Positions 35,039 through 45,722 of a stretch of DNA of 64,000 nucleotides are shown here, in pieces. The stretch comes from Rutidosis leptorrhynchoides (taxonomy: Eukaryota; Streptophyta; Magnoliopsida; Asterales; Asteraceae), in assembly GCF_046630445.1 (NCBI RefSeq), contig NC_092338.1:339411001-339475000 (forward strand), in the 5' to 3' direction. The notes under the pieces are model-generated. The model saw nothing but the letters and a program-made list of their open reading frames with translations. It ran no database searches and had not been told where the DNA came from. Within the stretch, counting starts at the first letter, position 1. Every line of letters starts with the position of its first letter. Made by a program: the position numbers and the translations under genes.

Positions 35039-35257
35039 CTGATACCAAATAAGAATGTCGACCGTGTCTTTCATATTCTTTATGATCAGTATTTATACAA
35101 GTGAATGGAATAATCTAGACTCATTCTCCTAACAGCCAAATCTCATATTTTGGGATTTGGTTTGACACAATCTTTTCTATAATTATCTAATTCTTATCTC
35201 AATTTACATTAGATGAATACAACTAATATGTATATGTATTATACCGGCTATTCATCA
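35039..35257 (-). repeat. Copia 5' LTR with primer binding site
   Basis: On the minus strand TGATGAATAGCCGG starts at 35257 and the LTR runs to about 35048, where TGGTATCAG (35047-35039) matches the 3' end of initiator tRNA-Met and serves as primer site. The length of about 210 bp suits Ale-type copia elements, which have short LTRs. The exact 3' end of the LTR is uncertain because no clear CA lies directly before the primer site. The only copy to compare is the 17-bp stub at 2766-2782. Confidence 0.6.
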
Positions 35258-36968
35258 CTGAAAATGTAATTATAATCAGGATTGATTTCCCGTGGCAACA
35301 ACCACTTTAGATGCATATCCAAATAGCCTATTCGTTACTCTAATGATCACATCACCTTACAACCTCCATTTATGTTATTGCAGATTTGCAAACAAAATGT
35401 GATATTAAGGTTACCTGCTCAAAAGAAACGAATATTCGATCACTATGTGGTTATTTTGCCAAGGAGCTCAACGGGTATTTCAATAATCATCTCATAACAT
35501 GTATTTCAACTTAAAATGGTTCTACTAATTATGATATATTGATATATATTGATTATGCTATGTTCTTACGGTTGTGCCCATATGACTACATTATGAGGAG
35601 ATTCCATTGGTAAGATATTATTCCCCAATGCCTTACATTATTTGAGGGATTCAATTATTTCATAACTTTTAGAGGTGGCAATTTAGGCCATTTATCGCTA
35701 TATGAATGAATTTGTCTTTTCATTGAACAAATTTGGCCAAAATGTCAATGGGTTCTCGAGTTACTTAAAAGTTATCGAGTTAAGAGTTATCGAGTTATTT
35801 TACTTTGATAAAAGTAATAGATGAAGCTAAGTTACAACTGAATTAATAGAATAAGTTCTTTGGCTAGAACAAACAACTTGGAACGATTTAACTTATAGTT
35901 TATTTCGAAATAAGAAGTTTTATTTGCATTTAATTTTTTGTTTTGTAAGATATTGATTACAAAATTTTATGCTTTAAGTTCTCTGTTTAGATTCAAGCTA
36001 GCATTCAGAAAGTTGTATTTGTATCAAAGTCTTTTGTTTTGATCTAGAGCAATATAAGTTTTCGATTTGAATTTGCTTTTGGTTCAAGTTCTCACCTTTT
36101 TTTTTGGTTTTGTATGAACAGGTTGGACACATTAAACGTTTCTATTTAAACCCATTTGTAATAGTTTCTGTTTTGAATACTTAAACAGTGAAGGGACTAT
36201 GGAGAATAAGAAATATGAATACATGAGATAATGGTACTCTAAAGAATGCATGTAATTTAAACGTTCGAATCTTAAGTCTTTGCAAGTCTACTTTCTTGAT
36301 TGATATGATTGTTATGGACGAAAAAGGAATGTATCTAATTATGTTTTTCATTTTGTATCATATACATTTACCTACACCTGTTATTTAGCAACAATAGGTT
36401 AAACTATTCATGTTGAGTCTTTCAACAAATTAGTATTGTATCAAATCAACTCGCTTAGTTATTTGTTTTGTTTTGAGTAGATGATGCGACACCGAATCCG
36501 AGCGTTCAATGAAATGAGAAAACTATCAAGGTATAATTTTTTCTTTTGCACTTTTGATGTGTATTTAATGGATGTCAAATAAGAAGTTTTTGATAAAAAT
36601 GGTTTTTTTCTGCAAAAGGTGAAGTAGTGTGTTCTGTTGAGTGGTATCTGTTTTCTTAGATATTTATCTCATTGCCTTCCACTTTCGTTATAGGCCACTT
36701 TTTAAAATCCAAGAAAAGGTAAGCCAGCTACAAATACAATAACTACCTTCATACTAAAATTTCACCACAATTTATGCAGGTGACAATCACTGCCCAAATC
36801 AGAATATGCAACCACATAAATCTGCGCCTGATTACCACAATAAAGAATCGTCCATTGAACACATGCATTTACCGAGAATATAGGTTGAGAAGCATTTGAA
36901 TGTGACGCTATGATAATGAATGCGGGCCTGTGATAATAAATGTTCATAGCTTGAGCCTTACAATAGGG
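35258..36968. other. No gene recognised
   Basis: AT-rich sequence right of the copia 5' LTR. There are no ORFs of note, no LTR ends and no tandem repeats. It may be old repeat or true host spacer. Confidence 0.5.
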
Positions 36969-37329
36969 AAAACTTGATTATTATTATTTTTTTGAACGGC
37001 GATTTTTTTAGCATCAGTAGATCATTTCTTTCAACGACCCTCATCATTTGCACGTAACACACACGTTCGGGCGGAAACTCGAACCCGATCAACGGTACCT
37101 GGGAACACATCCATTCAGGCAGTGGTTCCGGGTAGGGGTCCGTTAACGAATTCGGTAAAACCTCCTTATAGGGTCAATATATACCACCATTATTGGTGTT
37201 CAATTGGTTTAAAGAAAAATCATGTCATCCCTAATGATCGAACCCATGACCTCTCCCTATCCCATGATACAAGATACATGGGGAGAACCGTTGGGCTATG
37301 CCCGCAAGTTCAGAAAAACTTGATTATTA
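36969..37329 (-). mobile_element. tRNA-derived SINE with 15-bp target duplication
   Basis: A perfect 15-bp direct repeat AAAACTTGATTATTA flanks the insert (36969-36983 and 37315-37329). Read on the minus strand, the body starts at 37314 with a tRNA-like head: box A-like TAGCCCAACGG (about 37290-37300) and box B-like GGGTTCGATC (37236-37245), spaced as in RNA polymerase III promoters. It ends in an A-rich tail near 36984-37013. Length is about 330 bp. The long target duplication, internal pol III boxes and A-rich end identify a SINE mobilised by a LINE-type machinery. Confidence 0.78.
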
Positions 37330-38529
37330 CCTGGCATGCCAACATTTGAGCTGCAGTCATGGTGATCCATGTTCTCATGTTTGAAATTATCATTTCCATT
37401 ACCTAATGTTAGATATGATGGAAGTATGGTGATTAATTTTGTTAATTAATTTTACTTAAATTTATGGATTCTTTATCATGTTTACCTTTTTGAGATGGTT
37501 GTGAGGATGAGGATAATATGTAAACAATATAAAACTTATTTGTATGTAACGTAGGATTGTCCGCTGCACCGCGCGGTTGACCCATTATTTGTTATATATA
37601 TAAAACATTAAATTTATTCAATAAAAAAAAGACGTGAATAGTATGGGAGCCAATCAGGGATGGAGGATTTCTCTTGTCCGTGATAGATAGGATAATTTAT
37701 ACCCTTTAAACAATTCACCATGAGGAGAAAAAAGCTCGTTCATATTTGACTTGGCGAACTCAAAATGTCAAAACGCCTCCTATTGACTCGAAATGTTACT
37801 AGCGTTTATAATGCTTGAACGAAGCAAGCAACTAGACTCCATCGATATTATATTACGCCCTTTGTCCTCCTGATATAATAGTTCAATTTCTTTTTAGCCA
37901 CTAAAAAAATAATTTACTTCTATAAATAGATAAGAACTAGTTTTCGAAACCTCGTTTCGCGGCGGGAGTTCGATTTTTAATGTATTTTATTGTGTTTAGT
38001 TACGGAGCATGCGAGTGAAAAATCAACATATATGAAAAGTACCCTAAATATTTAGTATTTTTTTAAAAGTGTCCGTTTTGCGTATAGTTAGTGACATTGT
38101 GTTCATAAAATTATTTCGAGTTTAAGGATGGTGTCAGAAAAATTTAACTCGTTGCGAGCGAGAAGATATGACCTGTTGAATATTTGAGTGGAGTTTATTT
38201 AAGATATTTGTGGGGGGCTTATGTGGTGTTACTTGAAAGAAAGAAGGGAAAAAAGGTAAAAAGACGAAAATACCCCTGGTAGTATTCATAAGTTTTGTCT
38301 AATAGTTAATATGGTAATAATGAGATAAAGTTCTTTTATACTTTATTTTATAAATGTAAAAAATTAGCTTTGTAAAAAGGGATAAATATGTATAGTTTAC
38401 AAAAATTACAGTGTAATAATGATATTTTTTAAAATTTGTGTATTTTGTATGACTATAAAATTGGGACGATCGAAGTATCATTATACCCATTTTTCGCAGT
38501 TAATCTTTCCCACAATCTTCGCACTACAC
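37330..38529. other. No gene recognised
   Basis: About 1.2 kb of AT-rich sequence without a usable ORF; the only listed frame (38299-38490) has no recognisable product. Confidence 0.5.
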
Positions 38530-38728
38530 CAATGGTGGATGTACATATGTAGCACTTGTAGCACGTGCTGCTAGTGACATAGGTAATCTAGTGGAAATTT
38601 TTTTGGACTTTTAAATTATAACTCTAAGATAGCATAATTTTTTTTGAGTGACATCATTCGATAGTAAAATTTTTCTTTGAGCTTTTAACTAGTGACACGT
38701 GTGACTACGATTCGTAGATCCGCCACTG
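38530..38728. mobile_element. MITE-like element with imperfect terminal inverted repeats
   Basis: The left end CAATGGTGGATGTACA and the reverse complement of the right end CAGTGGCGGATCTACG agree at 12 of 16 positions. The 199-bp interior is non-coding. The CAGTGGCGGAT type of end suggests a DNA-transposon derivative. I cannot find a clear target duplication, so the class is uncertain. Confidence 0.45.
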
Positions 38729-39120
38729 CTCTGTGACGACTCGGAAATTTCCGACCAAATTTAAACTTAATCTTAATGCGATTTCGACACAATAAGCAAA
38801 GTCTGTAAAGTTGAGTCTCAAAATTTTTGAACTATTATCATGAAATCATTTGACCTTCGACAATTTCCGACGATTCTCGAACAATTGTTTGTAAATAAAT
38901 ATGTATATATATAAAGGTAAGTATATACAACAATTGGAAATAATAAAATATAATTTAAACATTAGAATCTAATATGTAAAATAAAAATATAAAATAATTA
39001 TGTTGATATTAAAATAAATATATATAGATACATATGAGTTATATATATAATTAGTATTATAGATATATTGGAATATATATATAAAATGTAAACATTATAT
39101 GTTGACAGAACATAATATTT

Positions 39121-39123
<3 letters not shown>

Positions 39124-39181
<58 letters not shown>
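39124..39181. repeat. (AT)n microsatellite, about 57 bp
   Basis: Uninterrupted alternating TA over about 57 bases inside the LTR-like stretch. Confidence 0.95.
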
Positions 39182-39183
<2 letters not shown>

Positions 39184-39449
39184 CTTACATATGTAAAACA
39201 TTTACATTTTCATACTTACTTATATAATTATAATACAATTAATATGCAAAAACATGTATTAAATAATAATATATATACTTATAATAAAATGTATAAATAT
39301 TCAGATATGTTATTATATATATTATATAGTTACAATGTCATATATAATTAATAATATGTAATATCAATTACAAGTTAATCTATGATTAATACTGATATCA
39401 TTATTATTATAATTAGTAAAAAAAAAATAATGAATTTAGTTATTAGTAT

Positions 39450-39450
39450 G

Positions 39451-39542
<92 letters not shown>
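39450..39542. repeat. (ATT)n microsatellite, about 92 bp
   Basis: About 30 perfect ATT units. Similar shorter arrays occur at 40690-40750 and 40923-40984. Confidence 0.95.
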
Positions 39543-40564
39543 CAGAGAGTGATAATATTTATTAGTACTATCATTAATAATATTATTACAATTTCTTTTA
39601 TATCATTATTATTAACTATTAGTATTATTATTATAATTATTATTGATATGTATTATTACTAATATTAATAAATTTAGTATTAATATTATTAACTAACAAT
39701 TTAAACACAGATATATATACAAAATCTGTTTGATGTCGTAATCCATCCTATTTCAATTGTCTGCTTAAACTGAATTCCTCCAAAACAAGGTAGTACAAAT
39801 TTGTTAAGTATCGTGATCAAGGTATATTTTTTATATTTCTTTTGTACTGAGCGAATATTGTGTCGACAAGATCCTAGCTACAAAATAAGTGATAATTGAA
39901 TCAATTAGCTGTAAATATATCTGTTAATCTCTACATATCTCTCTACTAGTACAACTGAGGCAAAAACAACAGAAATCAAATTTTTATTTGAAGAACAAGG
40001 TATTACGGCCCTGTTCTTGGTAAAATTTCCAAAACCACGAAATCGATTGAATTTTCAAAAAGTAAAAATGCAGTGGTGTTTGTAATCGTATACTAAAACT
40101 TTCTGCAAAATATTATATCTCGATTCTTTATATCAAGTGCGAATTTTGGAAGTCAAACTTTTAAATAAAAGTCAAACCGATTGTTCATCATTAAAATTCG
40201 GATTCGTTTTTGTATTTCAATTCAAATTGAGGATACAGAAAGTTTCCTAGAGTGTTTTGAAACGTATTTTGTGTTGTAAGTTTTATCTAACAAGGTCTTA
40301 AATTCGAGATTAGATTTTGTGTTCTTCGCTATATTATTCTTCTGTTACAGCGATTTAAAAAAAAAGAAAAGAAAAAGCTTTGACATCACACCTGAGTAAT
40401 AATCGATCCTTTCTGTATCAATACAAGTCTCAAATCAAATAAAAACCCAACTGTTATGATGTTGGTCGATTCAGTTTTGGGTGTAAAGAAGAAGAGTATT
40501 AGGAAACAGAAACGAATTCGGTTTATACTTAATAGGAGTCTGTTATAAATCAGATAAAGAGAAT

Positions 40565-40668
40565 TGGAAGAATGGTTAAGGGAGGTGATGGGGTAGCGGG
40601 TGGTCATGGGTTCGAGTCCTGGCTTGGGCAGTTTGATACCTTTTTGAGCCTTTAAGGTAGTAAACATT
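40565..40668 (+). mobile_element. tRNA-derived SINE fragment
   Basis: Box A-like TGGTTAAGGG (40573-40582) and a strong box B GGGTTCGAGTCC (40608-40619) lie about 35 bp apart, followed by a T-rich tail and an ATT array. The spacing fits a pol III promoter of a SINE head. There is no folded acceptor stem, so it is not a tRNA gene. Target duplications are hidden by the ATT repeats. Confidence 0.55.
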
Positions 40669-40920
40669 TTTGTTATATTTATTATTATTTATTTTTATTA
40701 TTATTATTATTATTATTGTTGTTAATATTATTATTATTATTGTTATTGTTATTATTAGTTAATGATAATATTACTAGTATTATAATTATTGTTATCATTG
40801 GTATTAATATATGTATCGTGTTATTATTAGTTAATGATAATATTACTAGTATTATAATTATTGTTATCATTGGTATTAATGTATGTATCAAAAATATTAT
40901 TATCAATTTAGTATTATCCT

Positions 40921-40922
<2 letters not shown>

Positions 40923-40984
<62 letters not shown>
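40923..40984. repeat. (ATT)n microsatellite, about 62 bp
   Basis: About 20 ATT units inside an extended ATT/ATC-rich zone running from 40680 to 41340. Confidence 0.9.
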
Positions 40985-41600
40985 CATCATTAATTATTAT
41001 AAGTATTAATAATATTATTAGTAGTAGTAAACTTATCATTTTAGTATTATTATTATCACTATGATTATGATTATGATTAACATTATTATTATTATGAAAG
41101 TAATAAGGATATATTATTATTATCATTAATATTAGAATTTGTATCATTTTATTAATATTAGTATTATCAATATATTTATAATTATTAATATCATATTTAT
41201 CCTTAATATTGTTATAAGTATTAACATTAATATTATCGTTAGTAATATTATGATTATCATTATTAATACAATTATTATAAAAATTTATTATCATTACTAT
41301 CAATTTTACTAAGGTTATCAATAAAACTATCAATATTATTATTATTAAAAATAGTTTATCAATATAAAAATAAAAGTTTTACTAACGTTGTTAAGACTAT
41401 AGGTGTAAAAATAAAGATTTTTATATACAAAGATATATTCAAAGTACATAACTTAATTATATTAATATCTCTATTTATATAAAATGAAAATGTATAAATA
41501 AATAATGAAAATTATAAATATAACAAATACACTATTAATAATAAATAGATTTATTCGATTACGAGAATATGTATTAATATATAAACAAATGATATAGGTT

Positions 41601-41933
41601 CATGAATCCGAGGCCAACCTTGCATTGTTCAGTTGTTCAATATAGTCATATGTATTTTTACTACAAAATACATTAGGTGAGTTTCATTTGCTTCCTTTTT
41701 AAATGCTTTTGCAATATATATTTTTGGGACTGAGAATACATGCGCTGCTTTTATAAATATTTTACGAAATAGACACAAGTAATCGAAACTACATTCTATG
41801 GTTGGATTATCGAATCGAATATGCCCCTTTTTAGCTTGGTAGCCTAAGAGTTGGTGTTTATTATAATTGCCATCTCCGTAATACATTTCATGTTTCCCAT
41901 CTCCGTAAGTGTCTTGCGGATGATTCATCATGG
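41601..41933 (-). repeat. Fragment of the chromoviral LTR family seen at 1-2765
   Basis: 41731-41855 matches 1970-2095 in the same orientation with scattered substitutions and small indels. It ends abruptly at 41933, where coding sequence of another chromovirus begins in the opposite orientation. This is an old, truncated copy. Confidence 0.6.
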
Positions 41934-42179
41934 GTGACATTAGACGAGATTGAGCTAAACAATAAGTTAGAATATATTGAGGAGCCGATTGCCATACTCG
42001 ATGAGAAGGTCAAAAGGTTGAGAAATAAAGAAGTGAGAACTTTTAAAGTTCAATGGCGTCGCAGTAAAGGTTCTGAATTTACTTGGGAGCCCGAAGAGTT
42101 TGTGTTGGTCTATCTTCCCTCTTGTCATGCGGCTTGGATCGCGAGGACGCGCTCCGATTCAAGTGGGGGAGAGTTGTAA
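41934..42179 (+). pseudogene. Chromovirus pol C-terminus (chromodomain) leading into LTR-C
   Basis: An 81-codon open frame carries the end of a chromoviral integrase: LDEIELNNKLEYIEEP linker, then a chromodomain-like VKRLRNKEVRTFKVQWRR and GSEFTWEPEE, then a Gly-rich tail. In chromoviruses this domain targets integration to marked chromatin. It lacks everything upstream, including the catalytic core. The stop codon lies inside the LTR, as is usual for Tekay-like elements, and the purine run AAGTGGGGGAGAG (42161-42173) before TGTAAGACC is the polypurine tract. Confidence 0.82.
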
Positions 42180-42702
42180 GACCATAATCTTCATTGTACA
42201 GCAGAGTAAATAGGGTACATGAGGTGTGGGTGACTGATAATGCTAAAAACGAACATATATTTCATAGCATTATTCCTCAAGAAAGACAAGCTTTTAGTTG
42301 CAATTGTTCTATTTACAAGTGATATTCGTTTAAATAATAAAAGGTGAAGACAAAAGACAGATTCGACGATTTGAAGACGCAAACGACCAAAAAGCTCAAA
42401 AGAACAAAAGACAATCAAAAAGGTTCCAATTATTGATAAGAAACGTCTCGAAATCACAAGAGTACAAGATTCAAAACGCAAAGTACAAGATATTAAATTG
42501 TACGCAAGGACGTTCGAAAATCCGGAACCGGGACTAGAGTCAACTCTTAACGCTCGACGCAACGGACTAAAAATTACAAGTTAACTATGTATATAAATAT
42601 AATATAATATATAATTAATTATATTAATTATATATATATTATATATATATAATAAAAACCGTCGGCAGCAAAAAACTCCAAGGGTGTGAGCTGTAAATAC
42701 CT

Positions 42703-42750
42703 CTCCGCGACTCGCGGAGTTTTAAGGGCATTTTGCCGCGAGTCGCGGAG
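42703..42750 (+). repeat. Palindrome pair in Athila copy 2 5' LTR
   Basis: CTCCGCGACTCGCGGAG (42703-42719) and CCGCGAGTCGCGGAG (42736-42750), 16 bp apart and in opposite orientation, about 20 bp upstream of the TATAAAG box. Confidence 0.92.
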
Positions 42751-42770
42751 CCCCAAAAATCAAGTCTGGC

Positions 42771-42777
42771 TATAAAG
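42771..42777 (+). promoter_or_regulatory. Candidate TATA box of the Athila LTR
   Basis: TATAAAG lies 536 bp into the LTR and is identical in all four Athila LTRs (also 57703-57709; minus strand 13085-13079 and 27929-27923). It is followed by about 1.4 kb of LTR that would be R and U5. There is no expression evidence. Confidence 0.5.
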
Positions 42778-44225
42778 CCAACCGAATTCTGATAAAATTA
42801 TATCATCTTTTTCTCTTCCTCTTCATACGTAAATATATTTATATTTATAATTTATATTTTAATTTTAATTATAATTCTAATAATAAGGGTATGTTAGCGA
42901 ATGTTGTAAGGGTGTAAGTCGAAATTCTGTCCGTGTAACGCTACGCTATTTTTAATCATTGTAAGTTATGTTCAACCTTTTTATATTAATGTCTCGTAGC
43001 TAAGTTATTATTATGCTTATTTAAAACGAAGTAATCATGATGTTGGGCTAATTACTAAAATTGGGTAATTGGGCTTTGTACCATAATTGGGGTTTGGACA
43101 AAAGAACGACACTTGTGGAAACTAGACTATGGGCTATTAATGGGCTTTATATTTGTTTAACTAAATGAAAGTTTGTTAATGTTAATATAAAGATTTACAA
43201 TTGGGCGTCCCTATAAATTACCATATACACTCGATCGGACACGATGGGCGGGGTATTTATATGTACGAATAATCGTTCATTTAACCGGACACGGGAATGG
43301 ATTAATAGTCACTAGAATAATTAAAACAGGGGTGAAATTACATTCAAGGGTAATTGGTGTAATTGTTAACAAAGTGGTAAAACCTTGGTTTACACGCAGT
43401 CGATAACCTGGTGTATTCATTAAACAAAGTATTAAAACCTTGTTACAATTCGAATCCCCAATTAGTTGGAATATTTAACTTCGGGTATAATAATAATTTG
43501 TCAAGGACACTTGCAATTTATATTTATGACTGATGGACTGTTATGGACAAAAACCAGACGGACATATTGAATAATCCAGGACAAAGGACAATTAACCCAA
43601 GGGCATAAAACTAAAATCAACACGTCAAACATCATGATTACGGAAGTTTAAATAAGCATAATTCTTTTATTTCATATTTAATTTCCTTTATTTTATATTT
43701 AATTGCACTTCTAATTATCGCACTTTTATTTATTGTTATTTAATCGCACTTTTAATTATCGTACTTTTTAATTATCGCAATTTTATTTTATCGCATTTTT
43801 ATTATTCGCAATTTCATTATCGTTATTTACTTTACGCTTTAATTTAAGTCTTGTATTTATTTTATATTTTACATTAGGTTTTAACTGCGACTAAAGTTTT
43901 AAAATCGACAAACCGGTCATTAAACGGTAAAAACCCCCCCTTTATAATAATAATATTACCTATATATATATTTGTATTTTTATAAAAGTAAACTAATATA
44001 GCGTTGAGCTTTGTTTAAAGATTTCCCTGTGGAACGAACCGGACTTACTAAAAACTACACTACTGTACGATTAGGTACACTGCCTATAAGTGTTGTAGCA
44101 AGGTTTAAGTATATCCATTCTATAAATAAATAAATATCTTGTGTAAAATTGTATCGTATTTAATAGTATTTTCTGCTAAAATTTAATAGTATTTTATACC
44201 CCTCTACTTTGACATCAAGTATTTT

Positions 44226-44243
44226 TGGCGCCGCTGCCGGGGA
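44226..44243 (+). other. Primer binding site, Athila copy 2 (tRNA-Asp)
   Basis: TGGCGCCGCTGCCGGGGA, eight bases after the 5' LTR, same as in copy 1. Confidence 0.88.
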
Positions 44244-45673
44244 CTATCTTAAACGCCGGAAGCGCAACGCTAATATAAAAAAAAAAAAAAAATTTTTAGT
44301 TACTTTTATTAAAAATTCGTTTTTGTAAAAATACGTTTTAATTATTCAAAAATATAAAAAGAAAAAACAAAAATATAAGCATTTTTAAGATTTTGTTAAA
44401 TATTTAAGTTTTATAAGTTTCTTTATTTCTATTTTAGTTTATAAAAATATAAGTTTTATTTTAAAATCGTTTATTTAAATTAAAAACAGAAAACATAAAA
44501 TAAATAAAAAAAAATAAAAAAAAAATAAAATAAAGAAAAACGCGTAAAAAGTAAAATCTGTCAACTGAATTCTGGATCCCCGCGACTCGCGGGGATTTCT
44601 TCTTTATTTGCCGCGACTCGCGGAGGGTTTCTGACACACGGACAAAAACCCTAATCAAGCATTGATTACGGGTTTTAATTTATTATTATTATTATTTAAC
44701 CTTAATTATTATTATTATTATTATTATTATTAGTTTTAGTTTTAATTTTACTTTTTATTTAATTTGTTGTATTTAGTTTTAATTAGTTTTTATTAAAATT
44801 GTAAAATTAGTAGTTTTATTAAAAAAAAAAAATAATAAATAATATAAAAATAATATTTTTATAAAAAAATTGTACTTTTTACAACTTTTTATATATTTTG
44901 TTATTTTGTACCTTTTTAATCGTTGTAGCGTAATATTTGTATTTTTTTTAGCTCATATTTAATTTTAAACTTAGTTTTAGCTATAGTTATTTTTACTCCT
45001 AGATTTTTAGGCTTTGCCGTAGAATTCCTTAAGTGCTTTTTCTTTAAACTAAGATTTAGGTGCTTTAGAATTTTGCGACGCCTTTTTAAGTTTTAGTTTC
45101 TTTTTAAGTTATTTCTATTTGGGATTTAGTTTTTCCTGTAAGCTTTAATATTTTTAGACCTTTTACTATGTATCAATTATCATTCCAATTAGTAATATCA
45201 ATTTGCGATTATAATTTTAAGTTAGTTGTAGTAATAAGGTTAAATTAGTTAAGTATTTTTAAGTTTTTATAAGTTTCTTTTATTTTTCCGTCGTCTTTTA
45301 TTTTTCAACCATTTTTTTTCTTTTTCAACCTTTATCGACAAACTCTTTTTCTCTCTTATTTCTCGCTATTCTAGTTTTAGGACTTAGAATTTTTTCTACT
45401 TCTTATCTAAATTTCTTAAAATTACGAAAATTTATTTTATGTGGTTAAATTAATAGACATCAAAATTTTCTGGTTCGTAGTAATAGTTGGATTTGTACGT
45501 GGACCGGGTTATTGGAGCCAAACAGTCCTCAATTATATTGAGACCAAACGAATCCTGCCCCTCTGCTGCATCTTTTGGCTATTCGAAACGTGGGCAAAAT
45601 CAGAAAAGTCTATTGATTGGATAACTTATTATAATTTTTCTTTCCTTTTTAAAACTAATAGGATATTCAGTGA
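44244..45673 (+). other. Athila copy 2 leader
   Basis: About 1.4 kb, AT-rich, no main ORF. It carries a palindrome pair (44578-44626). A weak donor-like CT|GTAAGC (45138) is the best candidate I can see for a leader splice donor. A 93-codon ORF overlaps its end. Confidence 0.6.
44578..44626 (+). repeat. Palindrome pair in Athila copy 2 leader
   Basis: CCCCGCGACTCGCGGGG (44578-44594) and CCGCGACTCGCGGAGG (44611-44626), 16 bp apart, same orientation. Confidence 0.92.
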
Positions 45674-45722
45674 ATGCACCGAGCAAGACGTTCATCACCT
45701 TTTGTACGTTCACCACCTGTAA
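45441..45722 (+). CDS. Possible upstream ORF overlapping gag-pol start (93 codons)
   Basis: An ATG-started frame with a hydrophobic N-terminal part (FWFVVIVGF) overlaps the first 49 bases of gag-pol in another frame. The copy 1 equivalent (25045-25326) differs at about one residue. It could lower or reshape gag-pol translation, or be chance conservation between young copies. I do not recognise the product. Confidence 0.25.
   Translation: MVKLIDIKIFWFVVIVGFVRGPGYWSQTVLNYIETKRILPLCCIFWLFETWAKSEKSIDWITYYNFSFLFKTNRIFSECTEQDVHHLLYVHHL

Larger units (their letters stand above)
2766..35257 (-). mobile_element. Ale/Retrofit-like Ty1/copia element, decayed and split by a 28 kb nest
   Basis: On the minus strand the order is 5' LTR (about 35048-35257), primer site, gag start (to 34675), a 28 kb interruption (6631-34673), then gag end, protease, integrase, reverse transcriptase, RNase H, polypurine tract and a 17-bp stub of the 3' LTR. 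The gag opening with a WAELFQIH-type segment and the order protease, integrase, RT place it in Ty1/copia; Ale/Retrofit is the closest lineage I recognise. It is dead: gag is split and shortened, there are two frameshifts, two in-frame stops, and the 3' LTR is truncated by the LTR at 1-2765. It is the oldest layer of the left block. Confidence 0.85.
38732..41600 (+). repeat. AT-rich LTR-like stretch beginning TGTGACGACTCGG
   Basis: The start TGTGACGACTCGGAAAT resembles the opening of chromoviral LTRs in plants. The rest is very AT-rich, with (AT)n, two (ATT)n arrays and a SINE, and no coding capacity. The right boundary is not defined; at about 41600 it passes into sequence related to the LTR at 1-2765. 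The long ORFs on both strands (40685-41333) are products of the ATT/AAT arrays. Confidence 0.4.
42235..44217 (+). repeat. Athila copy 2, 5' LTR
   Basis: 1983 bp, TGATAATGC to GACATCA. It contains the palindrome pair (42703-42750) and TATAAAG (42771-42777). Compared with copy 1 the final 60 or so bases before the CA end are different, although the last seven (GACATCA) agree. Confidence 0.93.

Noticed and set aside
37122..37349. 75-codon ORF with a conserved-looking product
   Set aside because: It lies across the SINE, on the opposite strand.
40573..40619. Possible tRNA gene
   Set aside because: It has box A and box B but no acceptor-stem pairing or clear anticodon arm; a SINE head explains it better.
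40685..41333. ORFs of 93-137 codons on both strands, rich in Ile or Asn
   Set aside because: They are translations of ATT/AAT arrays and have no other sequence content.
42703..42750. GC palindromes as intrinsic terminators
   Set aside because: This is a plant nuclear element, the sites also lie in intron and leader, and the T run expected after a bacterial terminator is not consistent.
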